DNA of 64,000 bases from Hyphomicrobiales bacterium (GTDB lineage: Bacteria > Pseudomonadota > Alphaproteobacteria > Rhizobiales > JACESI01): positions 1,064,245 through 1,128,244 of the forward strand of contig JBDXGY010000006.1 in assembly GCA_039989895.1 (NCBI GenBank), read 5' to 3'. The position numbers and the translations under genes are program-made. Of this stretch, positions 17,515 through 27,927 are shown piece by piece. The notes under the pieces are model-generated. The model saw nothing but the letters and a program-made list of their open reading frames with translations. It did not search any database and was not told the DNA's origin. How positions within the stretch are numbered: the stretch's first letter is position 1; every line of letters starts with the position of its first letter.

Positions 17515-20500
17515 TTGGTATTTTCCTGAGCTTTCTTAAACCGGAAGAGCTGCCTTAAAAAACCGGGCGCAAGCGCGGACAAGGGATTGACCGTCACCTG
17601 TGGTTTGCCCAATGTGCCAGCCACTTTAAAAGTCACACCTATCAAACCTTCACGCTGGCCATTACCAAGCGCAAGCCCGACAATGGGAATTTTCGAAATG
17701 AAATTATTAATCACATAGGCTGGAACATAGGTTCCCGTAAAATCAATAGCTTTTGTTTTCCGGTTCAAGACACCTTCATAAGTCCCGCCAACATTTTCAC
17801 CAGTCAAGAGCCCTTTCTTCAAGGTCAAGCGTTGATTTTTCTCAATAAAATTAACATCAAGCACATCAAATTTCACCGAGGATTGGCCTCGATTATTTTT
17901 TGCAGCCGAAAGCCCTTTTAAAGCAGGTTCTTCAACCAGCTTAAACCGCCTCATCCTGAAATTGCCCACCATCGCTTTAGCACCAGGGGGGCGAGCGGCC
18001 GACAACTGAAAACGACCTCCAAATGCGCGATAATAAACATTGCCAAACCGAGCTAATGCGCCGCCATTTGAACCTCTAGCCTTGAGAACATCGCCACGCT
18101 TATTAACGGAACCATAGCTGATTGAAAAAGGTTTTTTAGCCCCCTTGGTCAAGCCGCTGGCCTCAAGCCGTAAAGGCGTTGCAGAGCGCATTGTTACATC
18201 CAATGACAACTTGCTTATAACTTCATTCAGGTATCCGGTGACCCGGTCTATATCAGCACGTATTTTATAACGATACTGTTCCTCTTTATTTGGAGAGTCA
18301 CTAGGTATGCTGGTAATTACCTTGATAAGGGAACGCGCGTCAAAAGAGCTTCCATCAATCTCAATTTCATAGGTACGTTCTGATCTCAATCTCGCTGACA
18401 TCCGAAGATTATCACCGTTTTTCAAGGCTACCTTACGAAGCGATAATTTTTGAATTTCTCCGCTCTTCGTAAGATCAATATCACCAGACGCGCCAAACCC
18501 ATCTCCTTTAAGAACAAAGTCGCGGACCTTTGTGCCGTTCTTATCTGTCGTAAAGCGCATTTCAGCTCTAGCAGGAATGCCCTTCGCTTTGCGCCAGCCA
18601 ACAAAATCCAACTTAATTTCAGCGCGCGATAAATCGATCTTGTAAAGCTCGCCTTTTGAGCTCCCTTTTTGCTCTATGGCCACAGAGATTGGACCACTAA
18701 GATAGTCTTCTAAGTCGAGGCCAATTTTTTTGCGATCTTTGTCATTCAATATCAATTTAACCGCAAGACTGCCGGTAGATTCTTTGCCATCGAACGGGCG
18801 AATAAGGTCAATGTCAGCGTCGATGCCATCAATATTTCCCTTGCCTGTGATGGTCATACGTTTTGGATTGATCTCTACTTTTGCTTTTGCTCGTTTAATC
18901 GATCGCCCATCGATCGATTCTGTGCTTGTAAAATCGACCAAGTTCAAGCCAGCGCGCCAAACCACCTCACCTGGCTTAAGTTTAGCTCTCAAGGGAACTG
19001 TGACATCAACATCAGCCGTCGCTGTACCGCTAATAGCTTTCGGTTCTATTTTTACATATTGAAGGGCACGCACAGGATTACGATTGACAATCTCGCCTAG
19101 GTCGCGAGCATCACCATCAACTTCCAAAGTAATATTTGCAGTAGGTCCAGGAAATCTAAAATCTGGAATGTGGAATTTAGCGTTTTTCATCGCAACTGAT
19201 TTGCCAAAGGTCGAGCGTGCGCTCCCGCTTTTCAAATCTGCTGTAAAAGACACGCCGCGCACTTTTCCCGTGACATCCGCATTATCAACATTTGGAAAAT
19301 CTCCAAATGTGTTGAACGAGCCATCGGTCAGTTTAAAATCGACCTGCATCTCATCAGCCCTCATGGTCTCACCCTTCCGCAGGCGACCCAGCACACCGCC
19401 AGGGACTGCGGACTTGATGCTGCCTTCAGAGACAATACCGCTATGAATATTTTTCACCGTCCATCCGCGCGCAGACGTAGCAATGAAAACCGGCCAAAGC
19501 TGTTTCAAAACACCGATGGGTATCGCCGTTGTTTGAGCAGCCAATGCCATTGAAGGTGTTCTCTTTTCAAAGCCAAATGAAAGTGCGGCAGTAAAATCAA
19601 CCTCCCCCGCATTTAGTTCAAAGCTGCTTATCGAGAGCAATTTTTGTTTCGGCTGCAGCGCTCCGCGCGCAACCATGCGCTCAACGACAACAGGTTCACT
19701 GTTAACGTCGGGACTATCAAAGTAACTATCTAGGGCCGTGAATTCATAGCGATATGGATCGCCCAAATATGCCGGCAATTCAATGTTACCTGTAGCAATA
19801 ACTTCATTCTTTCCAAAGACGAACGGGGAAGGCTCAATTATTATACTTTGCTCACGACTATTAAGAGATAAATTCAATTCTCCACTGTCGACATTGAAAA
19901 CAGCGGTTGGCGACGTTCGAACAAAACCATCGCCTACAAAAACGGACATATTGAATTTACTAACCGTAGCTGTATCATCGATCACAACTTGCCCTTTAGA
20001 AGAGAACGGAACGGCGACATCTATGGGGTAATCAGGTAAATTCAGCCTTTCAATAAAATTCCGAGCTATAAAATTTGATATCTCAAAAAAAGTCGCCTGC
20101 TTCGAACTGTCAGTATGCTTTAGATGAGTAATCTTTAAGCCTACGCCATTTTCTCCACGCTGTTTTGTTGTAATCTCGATATTTTGTTGAGCACCAAGTT
20201 CGCCATCGCTTTCATTTAATGTTGCTGATGTGATAATAATTCCATGAAGAGGAGCATCATTTTCATCGGTCACATCAACTGAGACATTTGTGAGCGCCAC
20301 ATCACCAAGTTCAAGGCTTCGCATTTGTTCAAACACCTGCCCTGCCTTTAAAAGGCCTTGCCCCGCTAACTGAAGAATTTCAGGTACTTTATCAGGCGCT
20401 TCGTCCTTCTGCTCATCTTCAATATGTTCAGCTTCAGCCTGTTCTGCTATCTCATCAAAACGAAGTAAGTCCTCAAAGGAAAATCGCCCTGTATCATTAT

Positions 20501-21008
20501 TTTCCAGCTCAGATAATAATTTTTCCCCAGCGAAGAAATCACCCTCGACCTTTGGTTCAGCACGCTGCATACGCACTGTGGCGCGAGAATCATCAAATTT
20601 GACCGAATTAATTTTTAGATTGCCCGCTAAAAGTGAAAACCAATGAGGCCGAATAGCAAGAGAACGACCTTGGAGGGAAAACTTCTTATTTTTCCCCTCA
20701 ATATTAAGTCCACCAAGATGTAAAGTCGCACCAGCTTCATCACGAACAGCAATCCGGGCGCTCTCAAGTGTTACAGCAAATGCGCCATCGGCTCGTTCAT
20801 TAAAGGTGCTTTCAATACGAGCACGTAGCCACTCGATATCCTCATCACGATTGACAACATAAAACGCAAACGCAGAAATGAATAAGAAAGCAGCAATAGC
20901 AATTAGAAAAAAGAAATTGAAAAAACCAATACCATATCGCCGACGTCGCTTTGGTATCTTTTTGATTTTTATGTTCTTTTTCGGTGATTCCATTACTAGG
21001 TATTTCAT
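17511..21008 (-). CDS. Giant AsmA-like protein (DUF3971/AsmA_2, YhdP-like)
   Basis: The 1165-residue protein has a basic N-terminus (RRRRYG near 20), one membrane anchor at about 28-52 and a long periplasmic body of repeated amphipathic beta-strands. The DUF3971 region is near 300-750, and an AsmA-like C-terminal region (about 900-1150) closes with [29 protein letters not shown]. AsmA/YhdP/TamB-type proteins form hydrophobic grooves that bridge inner and outer membranes and move phospholipid. Function here is inferred from architecture. A charged, Glu-rich insertion lies near 190-205. The start could also be five codons downstream; neither has a clear ribosome-binding site. Confidence 0.85.
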   Translation of the reverse strand: MKYLVMESPKKNIKIKKIPKRRRRYGIGFFNFFFLIAIAAFLFISAFAFYVVNRDEDIEWLRARIESTFNERADGAFAVTLESARIAVRDEAGATLHLGGLNIEGKNKKFSLQGRSLAIRPHWFSLLAGNLKINSVKFDDSRATVRMQRAEPKVEGDFFAGEKLLSELENNDTGRFSFEDLLRFDEIAEQAEAEHIEDEQKDEAPDKVPEILQLAGQGLLKAGQVFEQMRSLELGDVALTNVSVDVTDENDAPLHGIIITSATLNESDGELGAQQNIEITTKQRGENGVGLKITHLKHTDSSKQATFFEISNFIARNFIERLNLPDYPIDVAVPFSSKGQVVIDDTATVSKFNMSVFVGDGFVRTSPTAVFNVDSGELNLSLNSREQSIIIEPSPFVFGKNEVIATGNIELPAYLGDPYRYEFTALDSYFDSPDVNSEPVVVERMVARGALQPKQKLLSISSFELNAGEVDFTAALSFGFEKRTPSMALAAQTTAIPIGVLKQLWPVFIATSARGWTVKNIHSGIVSEGSIKSAVPGGVLGRLRKGETMRADEMQVDFKLTDGSFNTFGDFPNVDNADVTGKVRGVSFTADLKSGSARSTFGKSVAMKNAKFHIPDFRFPGPTANITLEVDGDARDLGEIVNRNPVRALQYVKIEPKAISGTATADVDVTVPLRAKLKPGEVVWRAGLNLVDFTSTESIDGRSIKRAKAKVEINPKRMTITGKGNIDGIDADIDLIRPFDGKESTGSLAVKLILNDKDRKKIGLDLEDYLSGPISVAIEQKGSSKGELYKIDLSRAEIKLDFVGWRKAKGIPARAEMRFTTDKNGTKVRDFVLKGDGFGASGDIDLTKSGEIQKLSLRKVALKNGDNLRMSARLRSERTYEIEIDGSSFDARSLIKVITSIPSDSPNKEEQYRYKIRADIDRVTGYLNEVISKLSLDVTMRSATPLRLEASGLTKGAKKPFSISYGSVNKRGDVLKARGSNGGALARFGNVYYRAFGGRFQLSAARPPGAKAMVGNFRMRRFKLVEEPALKGLSAAKNNRGQSSVKFDVLDVNFIEKNQRLTLKKGLLTGENVGGTYEGVLNRKTKAIDFTGTYVPAYVINNFISKIPIVGLALGNGQREGLIGVTFKVAGTLGKPQVTVNPLSALAPGFLRQLFRFKKAQENTN

Positions 21009-21164
21009 TATTACAAGATTAAGGTGATAGAATAGAATCGTCTTAAGAAGATATCCTAAAGCCTAACAATCAATTCGCAATCATGTATTTGAAATTGTGA
21101 TGATAAATTAATAGAATTTAGCTCTTAAAAGCCCCAAAGATCAATTAAAAGGCGCCTATATTTC

Positions 21165-21647
21165 ATGACCAAAGCAGACAATTTTAACATAAATGAAGGC
21201 GACAATGCGCCAGACTTTACATTGCCCGGTGATAGTGGCCAAACAGTGACATTAAGCGCACTAAAGGGACAAAAAATTGTCTTATTCTTCTATCCAAAAG
21301 ACAACACACCGGGCTGCACGAAAGAAGCTATTGGGTTTAGTGAAAATCTCGATGCTTTTAAAGCCACTGGCACCAAGATCATTGGGATGTCGCCAGACAG
21401 CGCCACAAAGCATGATAAATTCAAAGCCAAGCACGATCTCACCGTAACACTTGCAGCTGACGAAGAAAAAACCACGCTGGAAGCCTATGGCGTATGGGTT
21501 GAAAAAAGCATGTACGGAAAAAAATACATGGGCGTTGAGCGATCAACTTTTTTAATCAACGAGAATGGTAAAATCGCCAAAATCTGGCGTAAAGTTAAAG
21601 TATCAGGCCATGTTGACGCGGTCTTAGAAACACTCAAGGCACTTTAA
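21165..21647 (+). CDS. bcp: Thioredoxin-dependent peroxiredoxin Bcp, one-cysteine form
   Basis: The 160-residue protein is an AhpC/TSA-fold peroxiredoxin with APDFTLPGDSG (15-25) and the peroxidatic site FYPKDNTPGCTKEA, Cys51. It has no other cysteine at all: the usual resolving Cys five residues further on is Ile56. So it should work as a 1-Cys enzyme, reduced directly by an external thiol. The role is removal of H2O2 and organic peroxides in the cytoplasm. The DUF455 gene starts 6 bases after its stop, so the two probably share a transcript. Confidence 0.93.
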   Translation: MTKADNFNINEGDNAPDFTLPGDSGQTVTLSALKGQKIVLFFYPKDNTPGCTKEAIGFSENLDAFKATGTKIIGMSPDSATKHDKFKAKHDLTVTLAADEEKTTLEAYGVWVEKSMYGKKYMGVERSTFLINENGKIAKIWRKVKVSGHVDAVLETLKAL

Positions 21648-21653
21648 GTTTTC

Positions 21654-22487
21654 ATGGAAACATCGGCCAGTAAACAACCCTGCCTTGAACGCGCGGCGAT
21701 TGCGATTGTTGCACAAAGCGACCTTGCTATAAAAGTTGACTTGGCGCACGCAACAGCAAAAGCTTGGTTTTCAAGAACATTATCTTTGACTAGCGGTGTA
21801 CAACCACATTTGCCCAAGCGCCCTGGCAGACCGGGAAAACCGGAACTCATATCACCCCGCGAAATGCCAAAGCGTTCAATCAGTGGCGAGAAAGGCCGCT
21901 TGGCGCTTGTCCATTCCCTTGCTCATATTGAACTCAATGCAATTGATCTGGCATGGGATCTCATTGCCCGCTGTGCACGCCTACCCATGCCTCGCGCCTT
22001 TTTTGATAACTGGGTGCAGGTAGGGCTAGAAGAAGCTAAACACTTTGGGCTTTTGCGTGACCGCTTGCTGCAAATGGATAGTTTCTATGGCGCATTACCT
22101 GCTCATGATGGTTTATGGCAAGCCGCAGAAGAAACAGGGCATAACCTAATTGCCAGACTGGCCATTATCCCCTTGGTTTTAGAAGCACGTGGCTTGGACA
22201 TCACCCCACCCATGTTAGATAAAATGCGCACCCAAAAAGATGATAAAACGGCGGCAATTTTAGAAATTATCTACCGTGACGAAAAACGCCATGTTGCCTT
22301 TGGCACAAAATGGTTTTTGTTCGCCTGCGCACGTCATGGCCTCAAACCGGAACAAACTTTTCACGAAATGGTGCAAAAACATTTTCGCGGCGGCTTGCGT
22401 CCGCCCTTTAATGACAAGGCAAGATCGCAGGCTGGATTAACGCCAGGATTTTATAAACCATTGGCCGGAATAACAGCAGTGAATTAG
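21654..22487 (+). CDS. DUF455 ferritin-like protein
   Basis: The 277-residue protein matches DUF455. It has an N-terminal helical region with RPGRPGKPELISPREMPKRS (54-74), then a ferritin-like four-helix bundle whose metal-ligand-type residues are visible in LVHSLAHIELNAIDLAWD, GLEEAKHFGLL and IYRDEKRHVAFG. The E/H spacing suggests a di-iron site. The reaction is unknown for the family. It lies 6 bases after a peroxiredoxin gene, so a link to oxidative stress or iron is a reasonable inference but unproven. Confidence 0.88.
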   Translation: METSASKQPCLERAAIAIVAQSDLAIKVDLAHATAKAWFSRTLSLTSGVQPHLPKRPGRPGKPELISPREMPKRSISGEKGRLALVHSLAHIELNAIDLAWDLIARCARLPMPRAFFDNWVQVGLEEAKHFGLLRDRLLQMDSFYGALPAHDGLWQAAEETGHNLIARLAIIPLVLEARGLDITPPMLDKMRTQKDDKTAAILEIIYRDEKRHVAFGTKWFLFACARHGLKPEQTFHEMVQKHFRGGLRPPFNDKARSQAGLTPGFYKPLAGITAVN

Positions 22488-22604
22488 TCCATTCACAGCT
22501 TGAGTTGCGACCAATTTTCAACGCATGCGAGACCAGAAATCAACCCTTTATTAACCATAAAAAGCTACTCTAAACGCTAATAAATAAGTGCAAATTTGTG
22601 AAAA

Positions 22605-23936
22605 ATGTCTGGTGATTCTATGGTAAGTACAAACTCTACTCCAAATCGAAATAAACAATTTGGCCGTAGAAAAGACATCCATCGCATTATATTCGCAAAA
22701 GGCGATCAAGTAACCAGTCTAAATATCCATCCATTCCTTGCATTTGGCGGCGCTTTTGTGGTCGTCGTTTTTGCCGTTGGCTATTTATTCGCAACGGGCT
22801 ATTTGATGTTCCGCGATGACTTGCTGAATTCATCACGTATTCGCCAAGTCAATGTTCAAAATGCTTATGAGGATCAGCTGGCGACCTTACGCATTGAAAT
22901 TGATCGCATCGCCAGCCGGCAATTGCTTGATCAAAAATCAGTCGAAAATAAAATCGATCGCTTGTTGGGGCTACGTACCTCACTGGATGAACGCCAACGC
23001 ACTGTTGTGAGTCTTGCTCAATCTGCTTCGGCGGCGGGCATTTCAATACCATTGGCAGCACCAAGTCCAAGGCCACATCCTAAAAGAGTTGCTACCCATA
23101 AACAGGCCGCCGCCCTAATTGATCCAACAACCACAAGTTCGCTTGCAAATCTCAGTGGAACTAATTCCACATCTTTCAAATTGGCAAACAAGAGAGATAT
23201 CTCAAGTCATATTAGAACGGCATCAGGTGCCGAAACTCTTGATTTAAACCTGATAGAGAAAAATCTCCACGAAGAAGAACGTGCACAAGCGCAGCAGTTG
23301 CTTTTGATGGCAAAAAAGACCGCTGATTCATCACGCAACATTGCAACGCTTATACGCTCACTAGGGTTCAAGGCACCTTCAGGGCCGCCTCATCCAGCAG
23401 ACGCTATCGGTGGACCTTTTCAAGATGCTGCCAGCTTTGATCCGCTTGCTTTTGATCATTCAATCTTGGCTTTCCAAGAAAATCTCACCCATCTCAATAA
23501 ATTAAAAAAGAAGGTGGATCTGATACCTATCAGACGCCCCCTCAAAACAGGCAAAATCACAAGCCAGTTCGGTCGAAGACTGGACCCTTTTATGAAACGT
23601 TATGCCCTTCATTCAGGCATGGATTTCAAAGCACCAATCGGCACACCTGTTTATGCAACAGGCCCCGGCAAAGTAGTGAAAGCAAGCTGGAACGGTGGTT
23701 ATGGTCGACTGGTTGAAATACAGCACGCAGGCAATATCACCACCCGCTATGCTCACTTAAGCCGCATTGATGTAAAAGTAGGTGACAATGTAACTTCTGG
23801 CAAAGTGATAGGCCGTGTCGGTAGCACAGGGCGCAGCACCGGCCCTCACCTGCACTATGAAACACGACTGGGCAAAAAAGCCGTCAATCCGGGTCGTTTC
23901 ATCAAAGCAGGTATTCGCGTTCGCTCACTATTATAA
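22605..23936 (+). CDS. M23 family peptidoglycan metallopeptidase, membrane-anchored
   Basis: The 443-residue protein has an N-terminal cytoplasmic stub, one membrane span (about 42-67), a coiled-coil segment (about 82-135), a low-complexity linker, and a C-terminal LytM domain (about 320-435). The zinc-site motifs are complete: HSGMDFKAP (HxxxD) and HLHYETRLGK (HxH). It should cut peptide cross-bridges in periplasmic peptidoglycan, or act as a division or growth regulator in the manner of EnvC or the DipM relatives. Start may be 22605 or, five codons later, 22620. An AT-rich gap of 117 bases lies upstream. Confidence 0.92.
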   Translation: MSGDSMVSTNSTPNRNKQFGRRKDIHRIIFAKGDQVTSLNIHPFLAFGGAFVVVVFAVGYLFATGYLMFRDDLLNSSRIRQVNVQNAYEDQLATLRIEIDRIASRQLLDQKSVENKIDRLLGLRTSLDERQRTVVSLAQSASAAGISIPLAAPSPRPHPKRVATHKQAAALIDPTTTSSLANLSGTNSTSFKLANKRDISSHIRTASGAETLDLNLIEKNLHEEERAQAQQLLLMAKKTADSSRNIATLIRSLGFKAPSGPPHPADAIGGPFQDAASFDPLAFDHSILAFQENLTHLNKLKKKVDLIPIRRPLKTGKITSQFGRRLDPFMKRYALHSGMDFKAPIGTPVYATGPGKVVKASWNGGYGRLVEIQHAGNITTRYAHLSRIDVKVGDNVTSGKVIGRVGSTGRSTGPHLHYETRLGKKAVNPGRFIKAGIRVRSLL

Positions 23937-23945
23937 GAGCATATC

Positions 23946-24101
23946 TCAATCCAACTGTGGCATCTCTTTGCTACGCCTATAACTCGCAGGTGCTCGATGA
24001 TAAAATTTATCGAAAGCATGACTGAATACCGCTTCAGAATTATAGCCCACTTGCATTGCCAATAACCTTCAAGGTATTTCCCATCAAATTACCAGCTGAT
24101 T
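23946..24101 (-). pseudogene. Remnant of an AraC-family transcription regulator (C-terminal HTH)
   Basis: On the minus strand, 37 codons from 24056 to the stop at 23946 read MQVGYNSEAVFSHAFDKFYH then RAPASYRRSKEMPQLD. This is the last helix-turn-helix and tail of an AraC regulator (consensus VGY.SE.AFSRAFK...G..P..YRR). Upstream, the preceding helix (LKVIGNA) is found only in another frame, and stops follow further upstream. No N-terminal domain exists before the M23 gene or DUF2336. It is therefore a decayed, frameshifted fragment, not a gene. Confidence 0.7.
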
Positions 24102-24133
24102 TGCAGTAGTTTTATATATGAATATATTAGACG

Positions 24134-25276
24134 CTATGCAGCACTGATTTGCAGGTTCACATAGTTACGCGCAGCATCACGGGCTGTCTCAGAAGCGTAG
24201 CGACGCAGCATCGTCAATAGTTCGCCCACACCATCAAAGTGCTGTCCACGATAGCGGTCAAGAACACGTTCGATCATAATGCGCGTGAAACGATATTGAT
24301 CCGTCGGATCCAAAACAGCGCCTTCTTCCACATAAACATCGAAAGCAATTGAAAAAGCCGGATAAGCCTCTTCAGGCAACCCTGCTTTCATATAGAGCGT
24401 ATAAAGCGCCTTATCAGAGTTATCTTTCAGCAAAGCCATCACACGCGAATTATCCACACCGGACAAAAGCGCCAACGCTTCTACGAAAAACATGACTTGA
24501 CCAGCACAAATTGCTCGAAGCATTAAAACTGTGGTCAGCTGTTCACTATCGCGCAGATGCAAAAGCAAAACAGGCAATTCGCTATCATCAATATCACGCG
24601 CAAGAGTAAGCGTCGCCCTATCTCGTGCCTCACGAGCAACATCTTCAGCCCGTGCACTATCCATGCGCGATTCTATCACGGCATGCTCACAAAGCTCATC
24701 ACTCAAATTGGTGACAATAATCTGGCGTGCTGCGATTGGCAGTCTATCATCATGCAGTAAAAGCTGTTGCATGTCATATTCATGGCCAAATCTTTCAGTC
24801 AGACGCAACAGCGTACTTGGCAAAATATCGGCATCAGAATTTTCCATCACCAAAAGACATACTTCAAATGAGCATACCTCGATAATTGCCGCTGCAACGC
24901 CAACGGATAGTGGCCTGCGTCCTGCAACAGCACGCTGCAAAGATAGCTCACGAGTCGCGATGATATCAACGAGTTCAGAATCAATTAATTTAGGAGAACG
25001 TGCTGCAATCAGCGCTGCAATTTCTTCTACGTCATCCAGCAAACCAAGTATGATGTGGCGTGGTGCATTTTCAGCGCCCCCCAAAACATCAACAAGCGCC
25101 ATACGCACACTTTGATCCGGATCATCCAAAAGGAATGTCATCGCTGCCTCTGCAGCGTCCATATCTTCGGCTGCAAAATCCGATTGTAAATAAGCCCGCG
25201 CTAAAGCATGCGTTGCTTTCGAACGCTTTTCAGGCGTCGCAGTTATTACCCATTGGATGAATTGTTCAACAATCAT
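24134..25276 (-). CDS. DUF2336 domain protein
   Basis: The 380-residue, soluble, Ala/Leu/Asp-rich protein is built from short helical repeats. DUF2336 blocks are seen in LARAYLQSD (27-35), LLDDPDQSVRMALVDVLG (49-66) and AAIIEVCSFEVCLLVMENSDA (129-149). The fold resembles HEAT/ARM solenoids, which mediate protein contacts. The family is nearly confined to alphaproteobacteria and its function is not known. A possible promoter lies in the 115 bases to the transglycosylase gene, which is on the same strand upstream. Confidence 0.85.
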   Translation of the reverse strand: MIVEQFIQWVITATPEKRSKATHALARAYLQSDFAAEDMDAAEAAMTFLLDDPDQSVRMALVDVLGGAENAPRHIILGLLDDVEEIAALIAARSPKLIDSELVDIIATRELSLQRAVAGRRPLSVGVAAAIIEVCSFEVCLLVMENSDADILPSTLLRLTERFGHEYDMQQLLLHDDRLPIAARQIIVTNLSDELCEHAVIESRMDSARAEDVAREARDRATLTLARDIDDSELPVLLLHLRDSEQLTTVLMLRAICAGQVMFFVEALALLSGVDNSRVMALLKDNSDKALYTLYMKAGLPEEAYPAFSIAFDVYVEEGAVLDPTDQYRFTRIMIERVLDRYRGQHFDGVGELLTMLRRYASETARDAARNYVNLQISAA

Positions 25277-25391
25277 TTGCTACTAAAATACTGTGAGGAA
25301 TTTACTTTCATCCAACAATAACAGCAAAAGCCTTAATGTTTAGTTCACCATGTTTTTAATGTTTGCTCAGTTTAATTTTAATCCTAGCACC

Positions 25392-26561
25392 CTATTTGGG
25401 AAGCTGCTTCTTCAGATAATGCGATAAATCCAGTGGCAAGTCTGTTTTACCAAATTCTGAACTTTTTATGACCACCGCCTCTTGCTCATTAAAGATCGAA
25501 GGATAGAGCGTTACGTCCTGCACGCCTGCTGTATTAGCTGCTGAATCAACTTTTATATCAATAACTTGAACAGAGTTCGCTTTAACATCGGAGGACCCCT
25601 CACCCACGTCATTCACCCGTGCGTAACGGCTGGGTATGACCCCAGTATTCTCGCGAGTTGGCCCAAGATTATTTGGGCTAGAATTATAATTAGGTGCAAA
25701 GAATGTTTTTTGGGAGTGTGTATTTGATTCCCCCAAAACAGCTCCAAAAACACCTTGGCCTATTGCATTTTGCGGCGCAAATGCATTCACCCCGCCACTA
25801 AAATGACCAGCAAGAAAAGCCGCTTCTGGTCCGCTTGCCAATTTTCCAGATGAGACATCATTGCCGGATGCATGACTTGCAAGTGTTTGCGCTGGATCAG
25901 GCGGTGTCAACCTTTGCCCACCACCGCTTTCATGACGGCTGGTCAATCGACTATATACTTCGCCTACACTACGCTCTTCGCCGTTTTTTTCATAAAATAT
26001 AGGTCTATTCGCCTTGGCTGCACTTGGAAACAATTCAACCGCACTTTGATTGGGCTGACGCGCATTGGCATTAATCAGATTTATCGCACCTTTGGCACCC
26101 AGAAAATGCGCAATATAAAGCTCTCCCCCGCTTGGTTCTCGCCCAATTGCCTGAGAAAGAGAAAAAGCATTTCTTTGGGTCAGCGCTCCAGCAAGTTTTG
26201 AGGATACATCTGGGTCTTTACGAAGATCCAGAATTGCTTGTCTTTGCACGCTATCACGCACAAAAAAACGACCATCAGGATTTTGCTCAATTTGTTGAGC
26301 CTGCTTTGTCAGCCCAAAGCGTGCACCATCGCTTTTGATAGTGGAAAGCCATGTCTGTTCGATAAATTGAAATAAACCTGTTGCTGATGATGTTGTAGCT
26401 TTGAGATTGGGATTAAGCGAACTCTCCCGCTGGGCTGTTTGCAGAAGATACTCAAAATCGACCCCTGTTTGGGCCGACGCACGGCGCAACACTTGGTCTA
26501 GCGAGCCACTGCTGCCAATACCTGTTGCACCCCCAGTTAAACCATCAATCGCAGAAGTCAT
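25392..26561 (-). CDS. Lytic transglycosylase with SLT domain and long disordered tail
   Basis: Residues 20-170 form a lysozyme-like SLT domain with the catalytic Glu46 in LLQTAQRESSLNPNLKA, the core SSATGLFQFIEQTWL (58-72) and GGELYIAHFLGAKGA. From about 200 the chain is Ser/Asn/Gly-rich and looks disordered to the C-terminus. No signal peptide is seen. This is the rhizobial layout of a non-classically located transglycosylase, possibly exported by the flagellar or another apparatus, which is inference. It cleaves the MurNAc-GlcNAc bond with formation of anhydroMurNAc, the substrate pool recycled by AnmK. Confidence 0.87.
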   Translation of the reverse strand: MTSAIDGLTGGATGIGSSGSLDQVLRRASAQTGVDFEYLLQTAQRESSLNPNLKATTSSATGLFQFIEQTWLSTIKSDGARFGLTKQAQQIEQNPDGRFFVRDSVQRQAILDLRKDPDVSSKLAGALTQRNAFSLSQAIGREPSGGELYIAHFLGAKGAINLINANARQPNQSAVELFPSAAKANRPIFYEKNGEERSVGEVYSRLTSRHESGGGQRLTPPDPAQTLASHASGNDVSSGKLASGPEAAFLAGHFSGGVNAFAPQNAIGQGVFGAVLGESNTHSQKTFFAPNYNSSPNNLGPTRENTGVIPSRYARVNDVGEGSSDVKANSVQVIDIKVDSAANTAGVQDVTLYPSIFNEQEAVVIKSSEFGKTDLPLDLSHYLKKQLPK

Positions 26562-26634
26562 AACGACTCGATAATCCTCTCAAATTTTCCAGTCAAACTT
26601 GCGTCAAACATGGTTAATTGTTTGTTAAGAAGGA

Positions 26635-27231
26635 TTAAGGCCGCTTTAACGTGAATGGATCATCCTCAAGCGAATAATCTATATATCCCATACGAGCAAT
26701 CGGTCGCAAAAGACGCGGATCAACCATACCATCGCGGATGACACTTTCATCGATCCGAATGCCGACAACCTCACCAAAGACGAGATAACAATCTGTTTGG
26801 TTGCCATGCCTATCCGTTAATTTTTTCGTCTCCAGATGAACGCATTCCATAACAACAGGCGCCTCGCCCACACAAGGAGCATCCACAAGTTCGCATTTTT
26901 TTTCTGTAAGCTTGGCAAGCTCAAACTCATTCACATCACTGGCCACACCCGCAGAGGAAGCATTCATTGCATCCAGCAAATCCCAAGTTGTCACATTATG
27001 AGAAAAAGCGCCCGTTTGGTCGATATTCGTGACACTATCTTTATAATTTTGAGATGAGAAACAGATAATAGGTGGGCTCGATGAAACGGCATTGAAGAAG
27101 CTGTAAGGTGCAAGGTTGGACTGGCGGTCAATACTATATGAACCGATCCAGCCAATAGGTCGCGGCACCACAAGCGCTTTAAAAGGGTCATGCGGTAAGC
27201 CGTGGTTTGCCTTAGCAGGCTCATAAAACAT
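26635..27231 (-). CDS. Flavin reductase family protein (FMN-binding split barrel)
   Basis: The 198-residue protein has the flavin-reductase-like split-barrel pattern: ALVVPRPIGWIGS (18-30), NLAPYSFFNAVSSSPPIICFS and SHNVTTWDLLDAMNASS. The family members reduce or bind FMN, often supplying partner oxygenases. The partner here may be the nitroreductase encoded 10 bases upstream on the same strand, with which it forms an operon. Substrate unknown. Confidence 0.88.
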   Translation of the reverse strand: MFYEPAKANHGLPHDPFKALVVPRPIGWIGSYSIDRQSNLAPYSFFNAVSSSPPIICFSSQNYKDSVTNIDQTGAFSHNVTTWDLLDAMNASSAGVASDVNEFELAKLTEKKCELVDAPCVGEAPVVMECVHLETKKLTDRHGNQTDCYLVFGEVVGIRIDESVIRDGMVDPRLLRPIARMGYIDYSLEDDPFTLKRP

Positions 27232-27241
27232 CTAAATTCCT

Positions 27242-27838
27242 CTATTTTAATTCGGGCGCCCAAACGCTCGTAATTGTATCAACTGTAGGCCGCGTACGTT
27301 CGCTTGGTTCGACCTTGGGAGTACCAATATGGATAAACCCTGAAAGTCGTTCACCCTCTTGCACACCCAGGTACCGCATGGCTTCATCATGATAACTATA
27401 CCATTCGGTCAACCACTGCGCGGCAAACCCATAAGCATTGGCTGCATGAATAAGATTGAGGCAGACCGCACCAGATGATAGCTGCTGCTCCCAAACAGGA
27501 ACCTTATGAGGCGCAATAGGATTGCTTACAACACCAATAACCATAGGCGCCCGCATAAATCGTGTCTTTTCCAGTGCCAATCTCTCTAAAGAGGCGTCAG
27601 AATTTTCACGACCCCAAAGATCCGAGAGATACCTCCCAATATCAACACAATTTTCCGCCGGATATCGAATAAAGCGCCAAGGAGCCAATTTCCCATGATC
27701 TGGCACCCGCACAGCAATCTCGAGTATCTTGGAAACGACATCTTCATCTGGTTTAGGCCCACCGAGATTTAATGATGGCACAGTGCGCCTTGTTGATAAA
27801 TAAGCAGCAAGAGACGCGTTATCATTTGGTCCTGCCAT
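27242..27838 (-). CDS. Nitroreductase family protein
   Basis: The start is ATG 27838 (MAGPNDNASLAAYLSTRRTVP), with GGGGAGAA just upstream; longer starts exist at 27886. The 198-residue product shows the FMN-binding arginines in LSTRRTV, the block AVRVPDHGKLAPWRFI (RxPDHG..APWR) and a C-terminal HIGTP motif. Such proteins are NAD(P)H:FMN oxidoreductases with wide substrate range, usually homodimers. It overlaps no gene but is divergent from the secreted repeat protein, with promoters probably in 27839-27927. Confidence 0.9.
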   Translation of the reverse strand: MAGPNDNASLAAYLSTRRTVPSLNLGGPKPDEDVVSKILEIAVRVPDHGKLAPWRFIRYPAENCVDIGRYLSDLWGRENSDASLERLALEKTRFMRAPMVIGVVSNPIAPHKVPVWEQQLSSGAVCLNLIHAANAYGFAAQWLTEWYSYHDEAMRYLGVQEGERLSGFIHIGTPKVEPSERTRPTVDTITSVWAPELK

Positions 27839-27927
27839 TTTTTCTCCCCAATGAAATAACACATTCATGATTGAACCTGTTCTCAAAATTCGCTAACAAA
27901 AGCAATAGAGTAAATTCAGTACAAATA

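Noticed and set aside
24531-25115. 194-codon plus-strand frame antisense to the DUF2336 gene
   Set aside because: Ser-rich shadow translation of a GC-skewed gene; no start signal or family.
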